Notes under the pieces: generated by a model | What the model saw: only the letters and a program-made list of their open reading frames with translations | What the model was told of the DNA's origin: nothing | Databases searched by the model: none | DNA from: DYJE01 sp041660385 | GTDB lineage: Bacteria > Desulfobacterota > Desulfobacteria > Desulfobacterales > Desulfolunaceae | Length of the DNA stretch: 64,000 nt | Assembly: GCA_041660385.1 (NCBI GenBank) | Contig: JBAZWJ010000005.1 | Coordinates: 1 to 64,000, forward strand | Direction: 5' to 3' | Translations under genes and position numbers: made by a program | Shown: positions 1 to 8,900 of the stretch, piece after piece | Layout of the letters: each line of letters begins with the position of its first letter | Numbering within the stretch: the stretch's first letter is position 1

Positions 1-1
1 C

Positions 2-256
2 AAAGACAAACGCGGCGAACCCAAAACCTATGAACTCATCCGAGCAAACAGCATACATATCGTAAGGCATATTAAAATCAGGCGGAATGCCAATCCGTTC
101 GATCCCGATCTGACGGACTACTTTCTTAAGCGACGACCCGCAAAGATACGCAAACCCCTGCCTTACTCCTATCGAATGTATGTGGCAAGCCCTGTAACTT
201 GCCCAAATGGCATTAACCAAAAACAGCCGGGCGACCCCGCAAGGCCCAAGCCTTAG
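2..256 (+). CDS. C-terminal end of a group II intron-encoded reverse transcriptase/maturase (partial)
   Basis: This open frame enters from the left edge and stops at 254-256, giving about 84 codons without the start of the protein. It reads KDKRGEPKTYELIRANS, then HIKIRRNANPFDPDL, then TDYFLKRR, a basic tail of the kind I associate with the far C-terminus of some bacterial group II intron proteins. The stronger argument is position: the stop lies 8 nt before a recognisable intron domain V, which is where a maturase frame in domain IV should end. The RT and maturase domains are outside the window, so activity cannot be judged. Confidence 0.55.
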   Translation, partial: KDKRGEPKTYELIRANSIHIVRHIKIRRNANPFDPDLTDYFLKRRPAKIRKPLPYSYRMYVASPVTCPNGINQKQPGDPARPKP

Positions 257-264
257 AAATGCTT

Positions 265-298
265 GAGCCGTATGACGGGAAACTGTCACGTACGGTTC
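265..298 (+). ncRNA. Group II intron domain V
   Basis: This is a 34-nt hairpin: GAGCCGTATGACG, a GAAA tetraloop, then CTGTCACGTACGGTTC. The lower stem GAGCCGTA/TACGGTTC, the internal bulge and the GNRA loop are the hallmarks of the catalytic domain V of bacterial group II introns, and the length is canonical. Confidence 0.85.
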
Positions 299-559
299 TG
301 AGGGGGCTTGGAGCTGGTAACGGCTCCTGGCTACCCGATTTTCAATAGGAGATTGTGCGCAATGAACCAGTCTATAATTTAATGCCCGCACTTCGACAAA
401 AAGAGAGGAAGTTCTATTTATATTTAAAATAGGGAGTTGTCTTCCGCATCTCCAATGCGGACACTCTTCCAACATGACTCACGGGTCTCTTTATACGCTA
501 CATCGGCCGTGGACCACTGGCTACAAGGCTTTTTACATAGAACGGAGGTAACTTTGGAT

Positions 560-1042
560 ATGGAACAAACAAAACTATTTCTCGAACTGCCGCCCGAGGT
601 TGAAAAGTATCTGGCACAGCACCGTACCAATCTGACGCAATTACTCAAGCAGCAAGGGGTGGCTGTGAGCGAACGCCACGAATCCAACCCCTTCAAAACC
701 GATAACGATGATGAGAAACATGTCGTCCAACGTGACATCGGTTTAGTTTTGGCAAGCACAACCGGAGCGGCAGTGGTAATTGCTGCCTTGGGAATCACTA
801 TCAATAATATCCTCAAAACCATGAACAAAAAACCGACCATGCAGATAGCCAGTCGTCGTCGAATAGTCAAAGACGGACACGGTAACGTTGTGTTCGACGC
901 TAAAGGCAAGCCTCTGTTTGAAAAGGACGAAACCCCGGTACTACTGGAACCTCGGGCGGGAAATTCCACGGTTGGCATGCAGTTTCAAGCGGGGGAAGAC
1001 ATATCCCTGGTAATCGGCGCAACCCATCAGGAGATTTCCTGA
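560..1042 (+). CDS. Small membrane-anchored partner of the caspase/STAND protein, unknown function
   Basis: A protein of 160 residues. I take the ATG at 560 because GGAGGT at 544-549 sits 10 nt upstream; an in-frame start at 437 would extend it 41 residues without a Shine-Dalgarno. The N-terminus (EQTKLFLELPPEVEKYLAQH) looks helical and charged. One hydrophobic stretch at about residues 62-85 (VLASTTGAAVVIAALGI) is a likely membrane segment, and the C-terminal half is polar with beta-like strands. The stop is 3 bp before the caspase gene, so the two are surely co-translated. Small 'constant components' next to effector-plus-STAND genes are known from NTP-dependent conflict systems; that this is one is inference. 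I do not recognise the family. Confidence 0.75.
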   Translation: MEQTKLFLELPPEVEKYLAQHRTNLTQLLKQQGVAVSERHESNPFKTDNDDEKHVVQRDIGLVLASTTGAAVVIAALGITINNILKTMNKKPTMQIASRRRIVKDGHGNVVFDAKGKPLFEKDETPVLLEPRAGNSTVGMQFQAGEDISLVIGATHQEIS

Positions 1043-1045
1043 GTT

Positions 1046-4000
1046 ATGGCTTACCGGGCATTTGTGGTCGGCGCGAATTACGGGTTGAAGTACGCCGTGG
1101 ATGACGCGCAGCGGATTGCAACGGTGTTGCAATCGCTCGGATACGAACTGCCCGAACCGTTGATTCCACCGCCGGAGGAAGATAATCACAAGCTTATCGC
1201 ACGGTTCAAAGACTTTGCCGCCGCCTGCCGCTCGGAAGATACGCTGCTGTTTTACTTTGCCGGGCATGGTATTGTGCATAACGGCCTTCTTTACCTTCTA
1301 CTAGAGACTTACAATTCCCGTCAAAATCCTCTCCAAACCTGCCTGTCCATGATTGAGATCAGCGGAGTGTTACAGTCCGCTGATACGAGCAATAAATTGG
1401 TAATTTTGGACTGCTGCCACGCCGGCACTGCTTTCCGTTTTACCGATTTTGATTTTTCGGACAACTATCTGGTACTCACCGCTTCGGAATCATTCGAGAA
1501 AGCCCTGGAACTAAAAGACCACAAAGCCGGGTTTCTCAGCCATCACCTGCACAACGCGCTGACCACTGACCTTGCCAATGTAAAACAGAATTCCAGCGTC
1601 GACTTGAATGCCCTATTGACCTATTTGCGCGACAGAGTAACGGATCATAACCGTGCTTCTACCGACAAAGTGCCGGAGATTACCGTAGTCTCCAAACAAA
1701 AGCATGACATGGTGTTGGCCGAGCTTGCCAATCCCTATTTGCTCTTGTCCGGTTTGGTGTGTGTCAATCCCGCCTTTCTTGACGCGGAGAGCGCTAAAAC
1801 AGGCTCCCTGTACACCCCGGAAAATTTCTATGGCGCTCTGCCACCCGTGCAATGGTGGGGCGTGATTAATGGCTTGGTGGCGGAACAAACCCTTTACGAG
1901 GCGGTGGTGCAGCACGTGCGCCAAGCCATCCACGCTGCTTATCCGCCGGTAATTGCGCTGTTGCACGGCAGCGGCGGCATGGGCAAATCGGTGATGCTGC
2001 GCCGCTTGGGCGTCGACCTCGCGGCAGAAGTCGATGTGTGGTGGCTGGACGAACCGCAGACTTTGTTGGAAGAACAGGAAAACGCACAGGCCAAGCTGTT
2101 GGAAAGCGGTCGTCTGCAACTCATCCTGCTGGACGACTGGTCGTCCCTCGACCCGGACAGCCAAAAAGCCCTGCGCGGCTGGTTCGAGCATTTGGTAAAA
2201 AGCGGCGACGGGCAAACCATTAAATTCGTGCTTACCAGCCGTTATTGGCAGGCCGAGCAACTGCCGTGGAAACTAATTTACGCCAACAGTCTGTTCGATT
2301 TCGACCAGTTGGGCAATCTGGCGCGGGACAATCCTGTGCTGCTGGACAAAGCCGTGGCACAGTTGGGCGGATCCGACTGGGATGCCGCCGCGCAGGAACT
2401 GCACAGCCCGCAAATGGCGCAAACCAAGCCTTTCCATCTACTGTTTGTGCTGATGCGCCTATCCGAGGATGCCCACCTACGGGCCAAGCTCATCGCCAAA
2501 CGTGGCAGCAGCTTGGGCTTCGAGCATATTTTTCTGGACATCATTCAAGACGATTTGGAAAATCTATGGCGAGATGACTATAAAAAAGGTCTGGCGGCGG
2601 CGGTGAGCACGATGGCATATCTGCATATGCAATACCGCCCCTACCTGAGCAGGACGGCTTTTGTGAAACTATCTGACCGCTATAATCCTACTTACCCCTT
2701 ATTAACGAGTTCACATCCGGCAGACTGGGGAATCTTGAAATATTATTTGTACACCCACCGGAACCCCATTAAGAACTGGGAGAATAACGAATATTATATT
2801 GCATTTATCAAAGATGATTTTGCTGAAAGTATAGCTGCGCTGGATAAACATGGGCATCATCATGTGGAAAATCGTTGGGCAGTAGATTTAGACTTTTTAA
2901 TAAGAGAAGCAGAAAAGTATTCTGCTTCAGTGTTATTTGCTAAGGTTTGTCAAATAAGTCCTTTTATATGGACTTTTGCACAAAAACAAGAGTTGATTGA
3001 GCATCTTTTGCAGCAAGACAATAACCATCATGCATATGCTCAAGCGTTGCTATATGACAATGTACTTGACGATGAAAGCAAACGCTGGCAACTGATTCAA
3101 CGCTATCTTGAAATCGTCGAAACTAATCATAGCTTTAATTCCTCGTTTCTTCTATGGGCTAAGCAGTTCGCACCGGAGCGAGTCTTGGATTTTGCTCATC
3201 GACAGTTTGAAATTCCAGATGGTTTACATGGAGTTTCGCTTTTCATCTTGGTGTTAATGCTGGGGCGTGAAGAAGCTCGGCCTTTTGCTAAAAAACTCCT
3301 CGAACAAACGGATGGACAGAGTAGCCTTTCGATTTCCGCTGCACTGAAGGTACTGGAACCCGAAGAAGCCCGGCCTTTTGCCAAAAAACTCCTCGAACAA
3401 ACGGGGCAGGTTAAAGAAGTCATCTGTACCGCGTTGGGCCTGCTGGAACCCGAAGAAGCCCGGCCTTTTGCCAAAAAACTCCTCGAACAAACGGGGCAGG
3501 ATAAAGAAGCCATCTGTACCGCGTTGGGCCTGCTGGAACCCGAAGAAGCTCGGCCTTTTGCTAAAAAACTCCTCGAACAAACGGGGCAGGGACATCAGGT
3601 CATCTGCACCGCAATAGGCCTGCTGGGCAGAGAAGCGGAAGATTATGCGCTGGCGGTTTTAGAGAATTGGAAAGTGCATCCAATGAATGTTGTGTTGCGC
3701 TGCCTGAATGTTGTTCCAGAATGTCGGCAAGCGGAGCAGCTGATCTGCGTTGCGCTTAACAACAAAAATGACTGGTTATATTTTCAAGTGTTGCGCTACC
3801 CCTTTCCTAAAATCAAATGTTGGCGTCAAGAAACCCGCAAAATTATAAAGAATTGGAGAAAGTATAACCGTTCAACTTTAGAATGTGTATTTAACCATTA
3901 TCTTGATGATCAAGAATTTTTAAAACAGCCATGCCAAGCTATTCTGAATCGATGGAAAGATGAGTTAGATTATCTAAATAAGCACAGTTATTATCCCGGT

Positions 4001-4255
4001 CATATCATAAAAGCCCTTGCACATCCAAAGTTGCGAAAGCAAGCTAAAGACGAAGCGACGAAAATGATTTTGTATGAGAGTGTCAACCCAGGATTTCTGA
4101 GAGAAGGTCTGCGTAGCGCGGCTGAGGCTATTGTGAAAGAAAACCGGTATCCAGACTGGATTATCGAGACCGTTAATGATGTTGTTGAAGAACTACCTGC
4201 GAGCATATCTATTTCCGGTGAAGATTGGATTAAAGCTGTTGAGCCGGATGAGTAG
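1046..4255 (+). CDS. Caspase-like protease / STAND NTPase / helical-repeat protein
   Basis: A protein of 1069 residues with three parts. Residues 1-230 are a caspase-fold (peptidase C14) domain with the catalytic pair visible: His in YFAGHGI near residue 72 and Cys in LDCCHAG near 121. Residues 290-440 are a P-loop ATPase of the NACHT/STAND type, with Walker A GSGGMGKS near 308, Walker B LILLDDW near 360 and a sensor-like KFVLTSRYW. From about 500 on it is an all-helical scaffold with four nearly identical 30-31-residue units at 742-861. Effector, switch ATPase and repeat sensor in one chain is the plan of prokaryotic NLR-like immune or programmed-death proteins. An AGGAG lies 13 nt before the start. 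The trigger and the protease substrate are unknown. Confidence 0.88.
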   Translation: MAYRAFVVGANYGLKYAVDDAQRIATVLQSLGYELPEPLIPPPEEDNHKLIARFKDFAAACRSEDTLLFYFAGHGIVHNGLLYLLLETYNSRQNPLQTCLSMIEISGVLQSADTSNKLVILDCCHAGTAFRFTDFDFSDNYLVLTASESFEKALELKDHKAGFLSHHLHNALTTDLANVKQNSSVDLNALLTYLRDRVTDHNRASTDKVPEITVVSKQKHDMVLAELANPYLLLSGLVCVNPAFLDAESAKTGSLYTPENFYGALPPVQWWGVINGLVAEQTLYEAVVQHVRQAIHAAYPPVIALLHGSGGMGKSVMLRRLGVDLAAEVDVWWLDEPQTLLEEQENAQAKLLESGRLQLILLDDWSSLDPDSQKALRGWFEHLVKSGDGQTIKFVLTSRYWQAEQLPWKLIYANSLFDFDQLGNLARDNPVLLDKAVAQLGGSDWDAAAQELHSPQMAQTKPFHLLFVLMRLSEDAHLRAKLIAKRGSSLGFEHIFLDIIQDDLENLWRDDYKKGLAAAVSTMAYLHMQYRPYLSRTAFVKLSDRYNPTYPLLTSSHPADWGILKYYLYTHRNPIKNWENNEYYIAFIKDDFAESIAALDKHGHHHVENRWAVDLDFLIREAEKYSASVLFAKVCQISPFIWTFAQKQELIEHLLQQDNNHHAYAQALLYDNVLDDESKRWQLIQRYLEIVETNHSFNSSFLLWAKQFAPERVLDFAHRQFEIPDGLHGVSLFILVLMLGREEARPFAKKLLEQTDGQSSLSISAALKVLEPEEARPFAKKLLEQTGQVKEVICTALGLLEPEEARPFAKKLLEQTGQDKEAICTALGLLEPEEARPFAKKLLEQTGQGHQVICTAIGLLGREAEDYALAVLENWKVHPMNVVLRCLNVVPECRQAEQLICVALNNKNDWLYFQVLRYPFPKIKCWRQETRKIIKNWRKYNRSTLECVFNHYLDDQEFLKQPCQAILNRWKDELDYLNKHSYYPGHIIKALAHPKLRKQAKDEATKMILYESVNPGFLREGLRSAAEAIVKENRYPDWIIETVNDVVEELPASISISGEDWIKAVEPDE
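3269..3631 (+). repeat. Four in-frame tandem repeats (93+90+90+90 bp) in the caspase/STAND gene
   Basis: The core encoding EEARPFAKKLLEQTGQ starts at 3269, 3362, 3452 and 3542. The spacing is 93, 90 and 90 bp. The middle two copies are almost identical at DNA level, including silent positions, so the duplication is recent. The first unit has one extra codon and a diverged second half. Each unit encodes two short helices, as in HEAT- or TPR-like solenoids. The repeats are coding and have no CRISPR-like spacers. Confidence 0.9.
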
Positions 4256-4258
4256 TTG

Positions 4259-4440
4259 TGCTCAAAATCGCTATAGGGATAGGGACGCCCATCACTGAGC
4301 GCCCCTCCCACACCACCTGGCATACGGATCGCGTACCTCGGCGGTTCGGCTGATCAGGAAGATCAATTTCCGGGCAAGTATAATCTTTCTTGATGAAATA
4401 GTGTTCGGGCATTGCTATGGCAACCCACTTGACCTTGCTC
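4259..4440 (-). mobile_element. 3' remnant of a second group II intron, opposite orientation
   Basis: On the minus strand the sequence from 4347 runs GAACCGCCGAGGTACGCG, then ATCCGTATGCCAGGTGGTGT. This matches the domain V type that pairs GAACCGCC with GGTGGTGT. A domain VI-like hairpin follows, and then CCCTATCCCTAT near 4274-4285, a typical intron 3' end. Upstream on the minus strand (4442 to about 4350) a short frame could be the truncated end of a maturase, though I cannot confirm it. The 3' end lies about 20 bp from the stop of the caspase/STAND gene. Confidence 0.6.
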
Positions 4441-4468
4441 ATTCTCCAGTGTTTCTTGCGGGCGTTCC

Positions 4469-4567
4469 CACACGAGGTTCAGGGGACACACACGAGGTTC
4501 AGGGGACAGAGGTTCAGGGGACAGCATACTTAATTACAGCTAAAGGCTTGAATTAAGTACGCTGTCC
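4469..4567. repeat. Three direct repeats plus a hairpin, REP/RAYT-like
   Basis: GAGGTTCAGGGGACA occurs three times (within 4471-4488, 4491-4508 and 4509-4523). It is followed by an inverted repeat with 17-bp arms: GGACAGCATACTTAATT at 4519-4535 and AATTAAGTACGCTGTCC at 4551-4567, with one mismatch and a 15-nt loop. Elements of this sort are found at the ends of IS200-like/RAYT (Y1 transposase) units. No transposase gene is present, so this is a non-autonomous copy or a remnant. Confidence 0.75.
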
Positions 4568-4717
4568 ATGGAACTAAACACCGCAAATCAGCTGCCGAAA
4601 AACCGTCCCAATTTGGATTATGCAATCAGTCATATGAACCACGTCAGGGGCTTTCGGCGCTAAATGCATCAGTATGGAACGACATCAATTGTATTTATTG
4701 ATCCGTACCCGATTTCT

Positions 4718-5404
4718 TCAGCTCTTTTCAAACTGATTGTGGTGCTGTAACCAGTTTTGCATGGGATTTGAATGATTAAAGCAACTGAACAGGGCGAAGG
4801 GGAGTTCATAGGTGTCATACTCCCAGTCCTTTTGAATGCAAACAGTATGAATGGCTTCTCTGATCATGCCAAGCACGTAGTTCCTCAATGGGGCGGTTTC
4901 GATTTCCGCATTGGAATTTTCAGACAGAAACGCCTGCTTGCATCCTTTTCTGTTCAATGAATGCCATGCCCGGCAGATGAGCGGCCTGGCCTTGTAGACA
5001 TCACACGCATGATCGGTCAGAAAGATACAGGGGGTTTCTCTTTTTAAAAGGACTCTCTCATTTAATGATCTGCCGTCAGTGAGACCTCTGTTGTGTTTGA
5101 TTCTTTGCTTGAGACGTTCAATTTCTCGTGCAGAATATGTTTCAAGGATATACTCAAAGATAAGAAAGCATTCCGGCGGTGTCACCTTGACCTGCATATG
5201 GCAGCAATAACTACAGCCGGAGGAACACTCAATTTGGGAATCTTCATCATTGCTTTCCGCTTTGTCGATGATTTGATCACTGAATGCAATCAGATGTTGC
5301 ATCATATTCAGCAGAAAATTGTCTGAGAGATCGTTTTCAATCGTATTTAGGGCAATTGTTAATGCAGCGGATTTAACCGCATCCTGTTCAGGTGATATCT
5401 CCAT
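4718..5404 (-). CDS. YkgJ/CxxCxxCC-family cysteine-cluster protein
   Basis: A protein of 228 residues. The diagnostic cluster CSSGCSYCC lies near residue 63, followed later by CIFLTDHACDVYKARPLICRAW, the standard pattern of the Fe/Zn-chelating cysteine-cluster family (UPF0153/YkgJ). Eight or more cysteines probably bind a metal or an Fe-S cluster; the biochemical role of the family is not settled. It is transcribed alone toward the intron island. The start has only a weak AAGGAT upstream. A second family member lies at 48337-48870. The family assignment is confident; the function is unknown. Confidence 0.85.
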   Translation of the reverse strand: MEISPEQDAVKSAALTIALNTIENDLSDNFLLNMMQHLIAFSDQIIDKAESNDEDSQIECSSGCSYCCHMQVKVTPPECFLIFEYILETYSAREIERLKQRIKHNRGLTDGRSLNERVLLKRETPCIFLTDHACDVYKARPLICRAWHSLNRKGCKQAFLSENSNAEIETAPLRNYVLGMIREAIHTVCIQKDWEYDTYELPFALFSCFNHSNPMQNWLQHHNQFEKS

Positions 5405-5950
5405 CTGGCTTAATATCCTTGATATCGTAAGTCAGAGCGTCACCAGAGCCTACGGGTTTTCAGGTTCATCGATTCGGGGAAAGGGCCTTTTTAAACAAGG
5501 GTTCCCTGCCCGGTAATTTTGCCGGACGATAGGTTAAATTGGGGTTAAAAGCAATGTAAATATCCGTTACCCAATCTCCTTCGTTTGCCATTACTTTCGA
5601 ATAAATGGTGTTATTGCTCTATCCCGGTGGAGGATATCAATAAGGGTTCTTACGAATGCTTTGCAGGACAAATATTCAGCTGACAAAAGAATTTAGGACA
5701 TGTTTGAAATGATTCGAACCGGCCTTGGAAGTCTTCTGTAAATCAGTCAATATTTTCCTACTTATTACAGTGGGTTAGCAATGTAAAATAAATGTAACCC
5801 CCTTGTTTTCTATGTTCAATTCCGTCAAATCCGATTATCGTCTATCCCATCTCATGTAAACAATCATTCGGTTATTGACAAACCGATGTTTCAGGCCGTC
5901 GCTTAAGGCGGAACAATAAGGTACATTATCATTTTCAAGGGGTTTACCAC
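5405..5950. other. Intergenic region between divergent genes; presumably holds the synthase promoter
   Basis: These 546 bp separate the minus-strand cysteine-cluster gene from the plus-strand lipid synthase. They are AT-rich. A TTGACA at 5875-5880 has no convincing -10 hexamer at the right distance. I see no gene, repeat or strong operator here. Confidence 0.5.
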
Positions 5951-8900
5951 ATGAATCATGACAAGAAACCGTCGCCTGTGGCCGTGATCGGCATTGGCTG
6001 TCTTTTTCCGAAAGCACCGGGCCTTAAAGAATACTGGAGACTTCTCTATCAAGGCGAAAACGCTGTGAAAGAGGTTCCGGACACACACTGGAGCGCCAAG
6101 GATTTCTATTCGGAAAATCCGAAAACCCAGGATCATACCTATTGCACTCGTGGCGGATTTCTTTCGGCTGTTCCGTTCAATCCGGCGGAGTTCGGCATTC
6201 CTCCAAACATTCTTGAAGCCACGGACACGTCCCAGCTTCTGGGGCTGGTGGGCACACGCATGGCCCTTGACGATGCAGGTTACGGAAAAAATCGGGACTA
6301 TGACCGGAGCAAGGTCAGCGTGATGATCGGCGCAACGGTAACTCAGGAGCTGGTGATTTCACTGGGTTCCCGGCTCGGACATCCCAAATGGCGGAAAGCT
6401 CTTGAAGATTCAGGCATTCCCGCTGATAAAGCACAGGAAATTGTGGAGAGGATTTCCGAATCCTATGCACCCTGGCAGGAGAGTTCATTTCCCGGCCTTC
6501 TCGGCAACGTGATCGCCGGGCGCATTGCCAACCGGTTCGATTTCGGCGGTACAAACACCACGTTGGATGCAGCCTGCGCCAGTTCGTTCACCGCGTTGAA
6601 TCTGGCTTTCATGGAAATCCAGACAGGTCGCAGCGACATGGTGGTCACCGGTGGTGTGGACACTCTGAACGATATTTTCATGCACATGTGTTTTGCCCAG
6701 ACCGGCGTTCTTTCCCACGAGGGTAATGTTAAAGCTTTTTCCGATACGGCAGACGGAACGGTTCTTGCCGAAGGCATCGGCATCCTGATCCTTAAACGGC
6801 TGGATCAGGCTGAAAAAGATAAAGACAAAATCTATGCGGTGATCAAATCCGTGGGCTCGTCCAGCGACGGAAAGTCCCTGAGCATTTACGCCCCCAGCGC
6901 CAAAGGACAAGCCAGAGCCATTCGAAGGGCTTACGACGAGGCTGGAATAGATTCCGATACCGTTGAAATGGTTGAAGCCCACGGCACAGGAACCCGTGGT
7001 GATGTGGTGGAGTTCGAGGGACTCACCATGGCTTTTTCAAGTGAAACTGGCAAAAAAAACCGCTGCGGCGTGGGCACCGTAAAATCAAACATCGGTCATG
7101 CCAAAGCTTCTGCAGGAGTGGCCGGTCTGATCAAGGGAATTCTTTCCCTGCATCATAAGGTCATGCCGCCCATCATCAATCTTGATAAACTGGACCCCAA
7201 AATCAACATCAAGGAAAGCCCGTTTTACTTTCTCACCCAGTCCCGACCCTGGATGTCGTCCAAAGACCACCCCAGACGCTGTGGCGTCACGGCTTCCGGT
7301 TTTGGAGGCAGCAATTTTCATGTGATTCTGGAAGAGTATTCCAAAGAAAAACCTGAAACGTCCTGGGACGGTTCTGTGGAGATCCTCAGTTTTTCCGGGG
7401 CATCCCATGGGGACGTGCTGAAAAAAGTGGAGGACTTCAAATCGTCGGCAGACATGGACAAACCTCTTTTTGAATGCGATGCCGCTTTCAGGTATCAGTC
7501 CTTTTTGACCCGCCAGACTTTCAACGCCGAAGAAAAAGCCCGGCTTCTTCTCATCATCACCACGGACGAACGTCCCTGCGATGTGGTGGACAAGGCCATT
7601 CAGGCACTGGCGTCAGGAGCCGGTGAAGAATTTGAAAAGCCGAACATGTATTTCGGAAACGGGCAGGCTGTTTCGGATAATCTGGCGTTTATCTTTCCAG
7701 GCCAGGGCAGCCAGTATACCCATATGGGTAAAGACATGATCAACCTCTTTGGCGAGACCCGGGCTGTTCTGGAAAAGGCAAACACGGCCTTCGGAGAAAC
7801 GGATACCCGGCTTTCCGATATCATGTATCCACTTCCCGACCACATCACAGATCCCAAAACAGCAGAAGAAACCCTGCGGAAAACGGACAAAGCCCAGCCA
7901 GCCATCGGTGCGGTGAGCCTTGCCATGGATAAAGTGCTCAAGCGTTTTGGACTAAAACCCAAAGCTGTGTGCGGTCACAGTTTCGGTGAACTCACCGCCA
8001 TGTGTTCGGCAGGATGGATCAGTGAAGACGATTTCCTCTCCCTTGCGGTGGCCCGTGGTCGTTACATGGCTGCCTGCGGTGAAAACGCCGGAACCATGCT
8101 GGCTGTGCGAGCGCCCCTTGACGAACTGGACCAGCTTATCAAAAAAAGCGGCATTCCCGTGGTTCTTGCCAACAGGAATTGCTACGATCAGGGCGTTCTT
8201 TCAGGTTCTTTCGAAGCCATAGACAAGGCCGACGCTCTGTGCAAAGAAAAGGGTTACAGAACAACGAAACTCCCCGTGGCCGCAGCGTTCCACAGCAGTC
8301 TTGTGGAAAAGGCAGCCAAACCCTTCAGCAAGGAAGTCGAAGGCTGCACCATCAAGCCTACGGCCATCCCCGTGTTCTCAAACACAACAGGGGATGCCTA
8401 TCCGGCAAGCGATCCAAAAGCCATAAAGAAGATTCTTGGGAATCAGCTTTTAAATCCTGTGAATTTTGTGGCCAACATTGAAAACCTCTGTAAAAGCGGC
8501 ATTAAAACCTTTGTGGAAGTCGGGCCAAAACCGGTGCTGACAGGTCTTGTGAAATCCATGATGTCTGACAAGGGCGCGAATGTGGTATCTCTTGACCCTT
8601 CGTCCGGTAAGAAATCGGGCGTTCTTGATCTTGCCAAAACCTTGTGCAGGCTTGCATCTCTGGGCTGTCCCGTCCAGTTTTCAGCCTGGGAAGACTCTGT
8701 GACCAAACCGGAAAAGCAGGGGATGAGCATTCCCATCACTGGTGCGAATTACAGAAATCCGGTGAAACCACGGCCGAAAACCACCTTTGCCATACCTGTA
8801 TCTGCGCCTGTGTCAGCAGCAGTTTCGGCCAGGCCAGAAACATTACCAAGACCTGTTGAACATAAACCCATAGAAAATAAAACGGTTGCCATTCCCATGA

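Larger units (their letters stand above)
1..340 (+). mobile_element. 3' end of a group II intron (domains IV-VI)
   Basis: The maturase tail is followed by a domain V-like hairpin and then a GC-rich domain VI-like hairpin (about 301-337, GGAGC pairing with GCTCC), ending near CTACCCGAT at 331-339. The 5' part lies outside the window. The 3' boundary is estimated from the usual group II end and could be off by a few bases. The intron is on the plus strand and points toward the caspase module. Confidence 0.7.

Noticed and set aside
3196..3595. Repeat-containing frames on the minus strand opposite the tandem repeats of the caspase/STAND gene
   Set aside because: Their repeated peptides are just the reverse complement of the coding repeats on the plus strand.
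3269..3631. A possible CRISPR array, because of regular about 90-bp repeats
   Set aside because: The repeats are contiguous, in frame, coding, and have no unique spacers; no cas genes are present.
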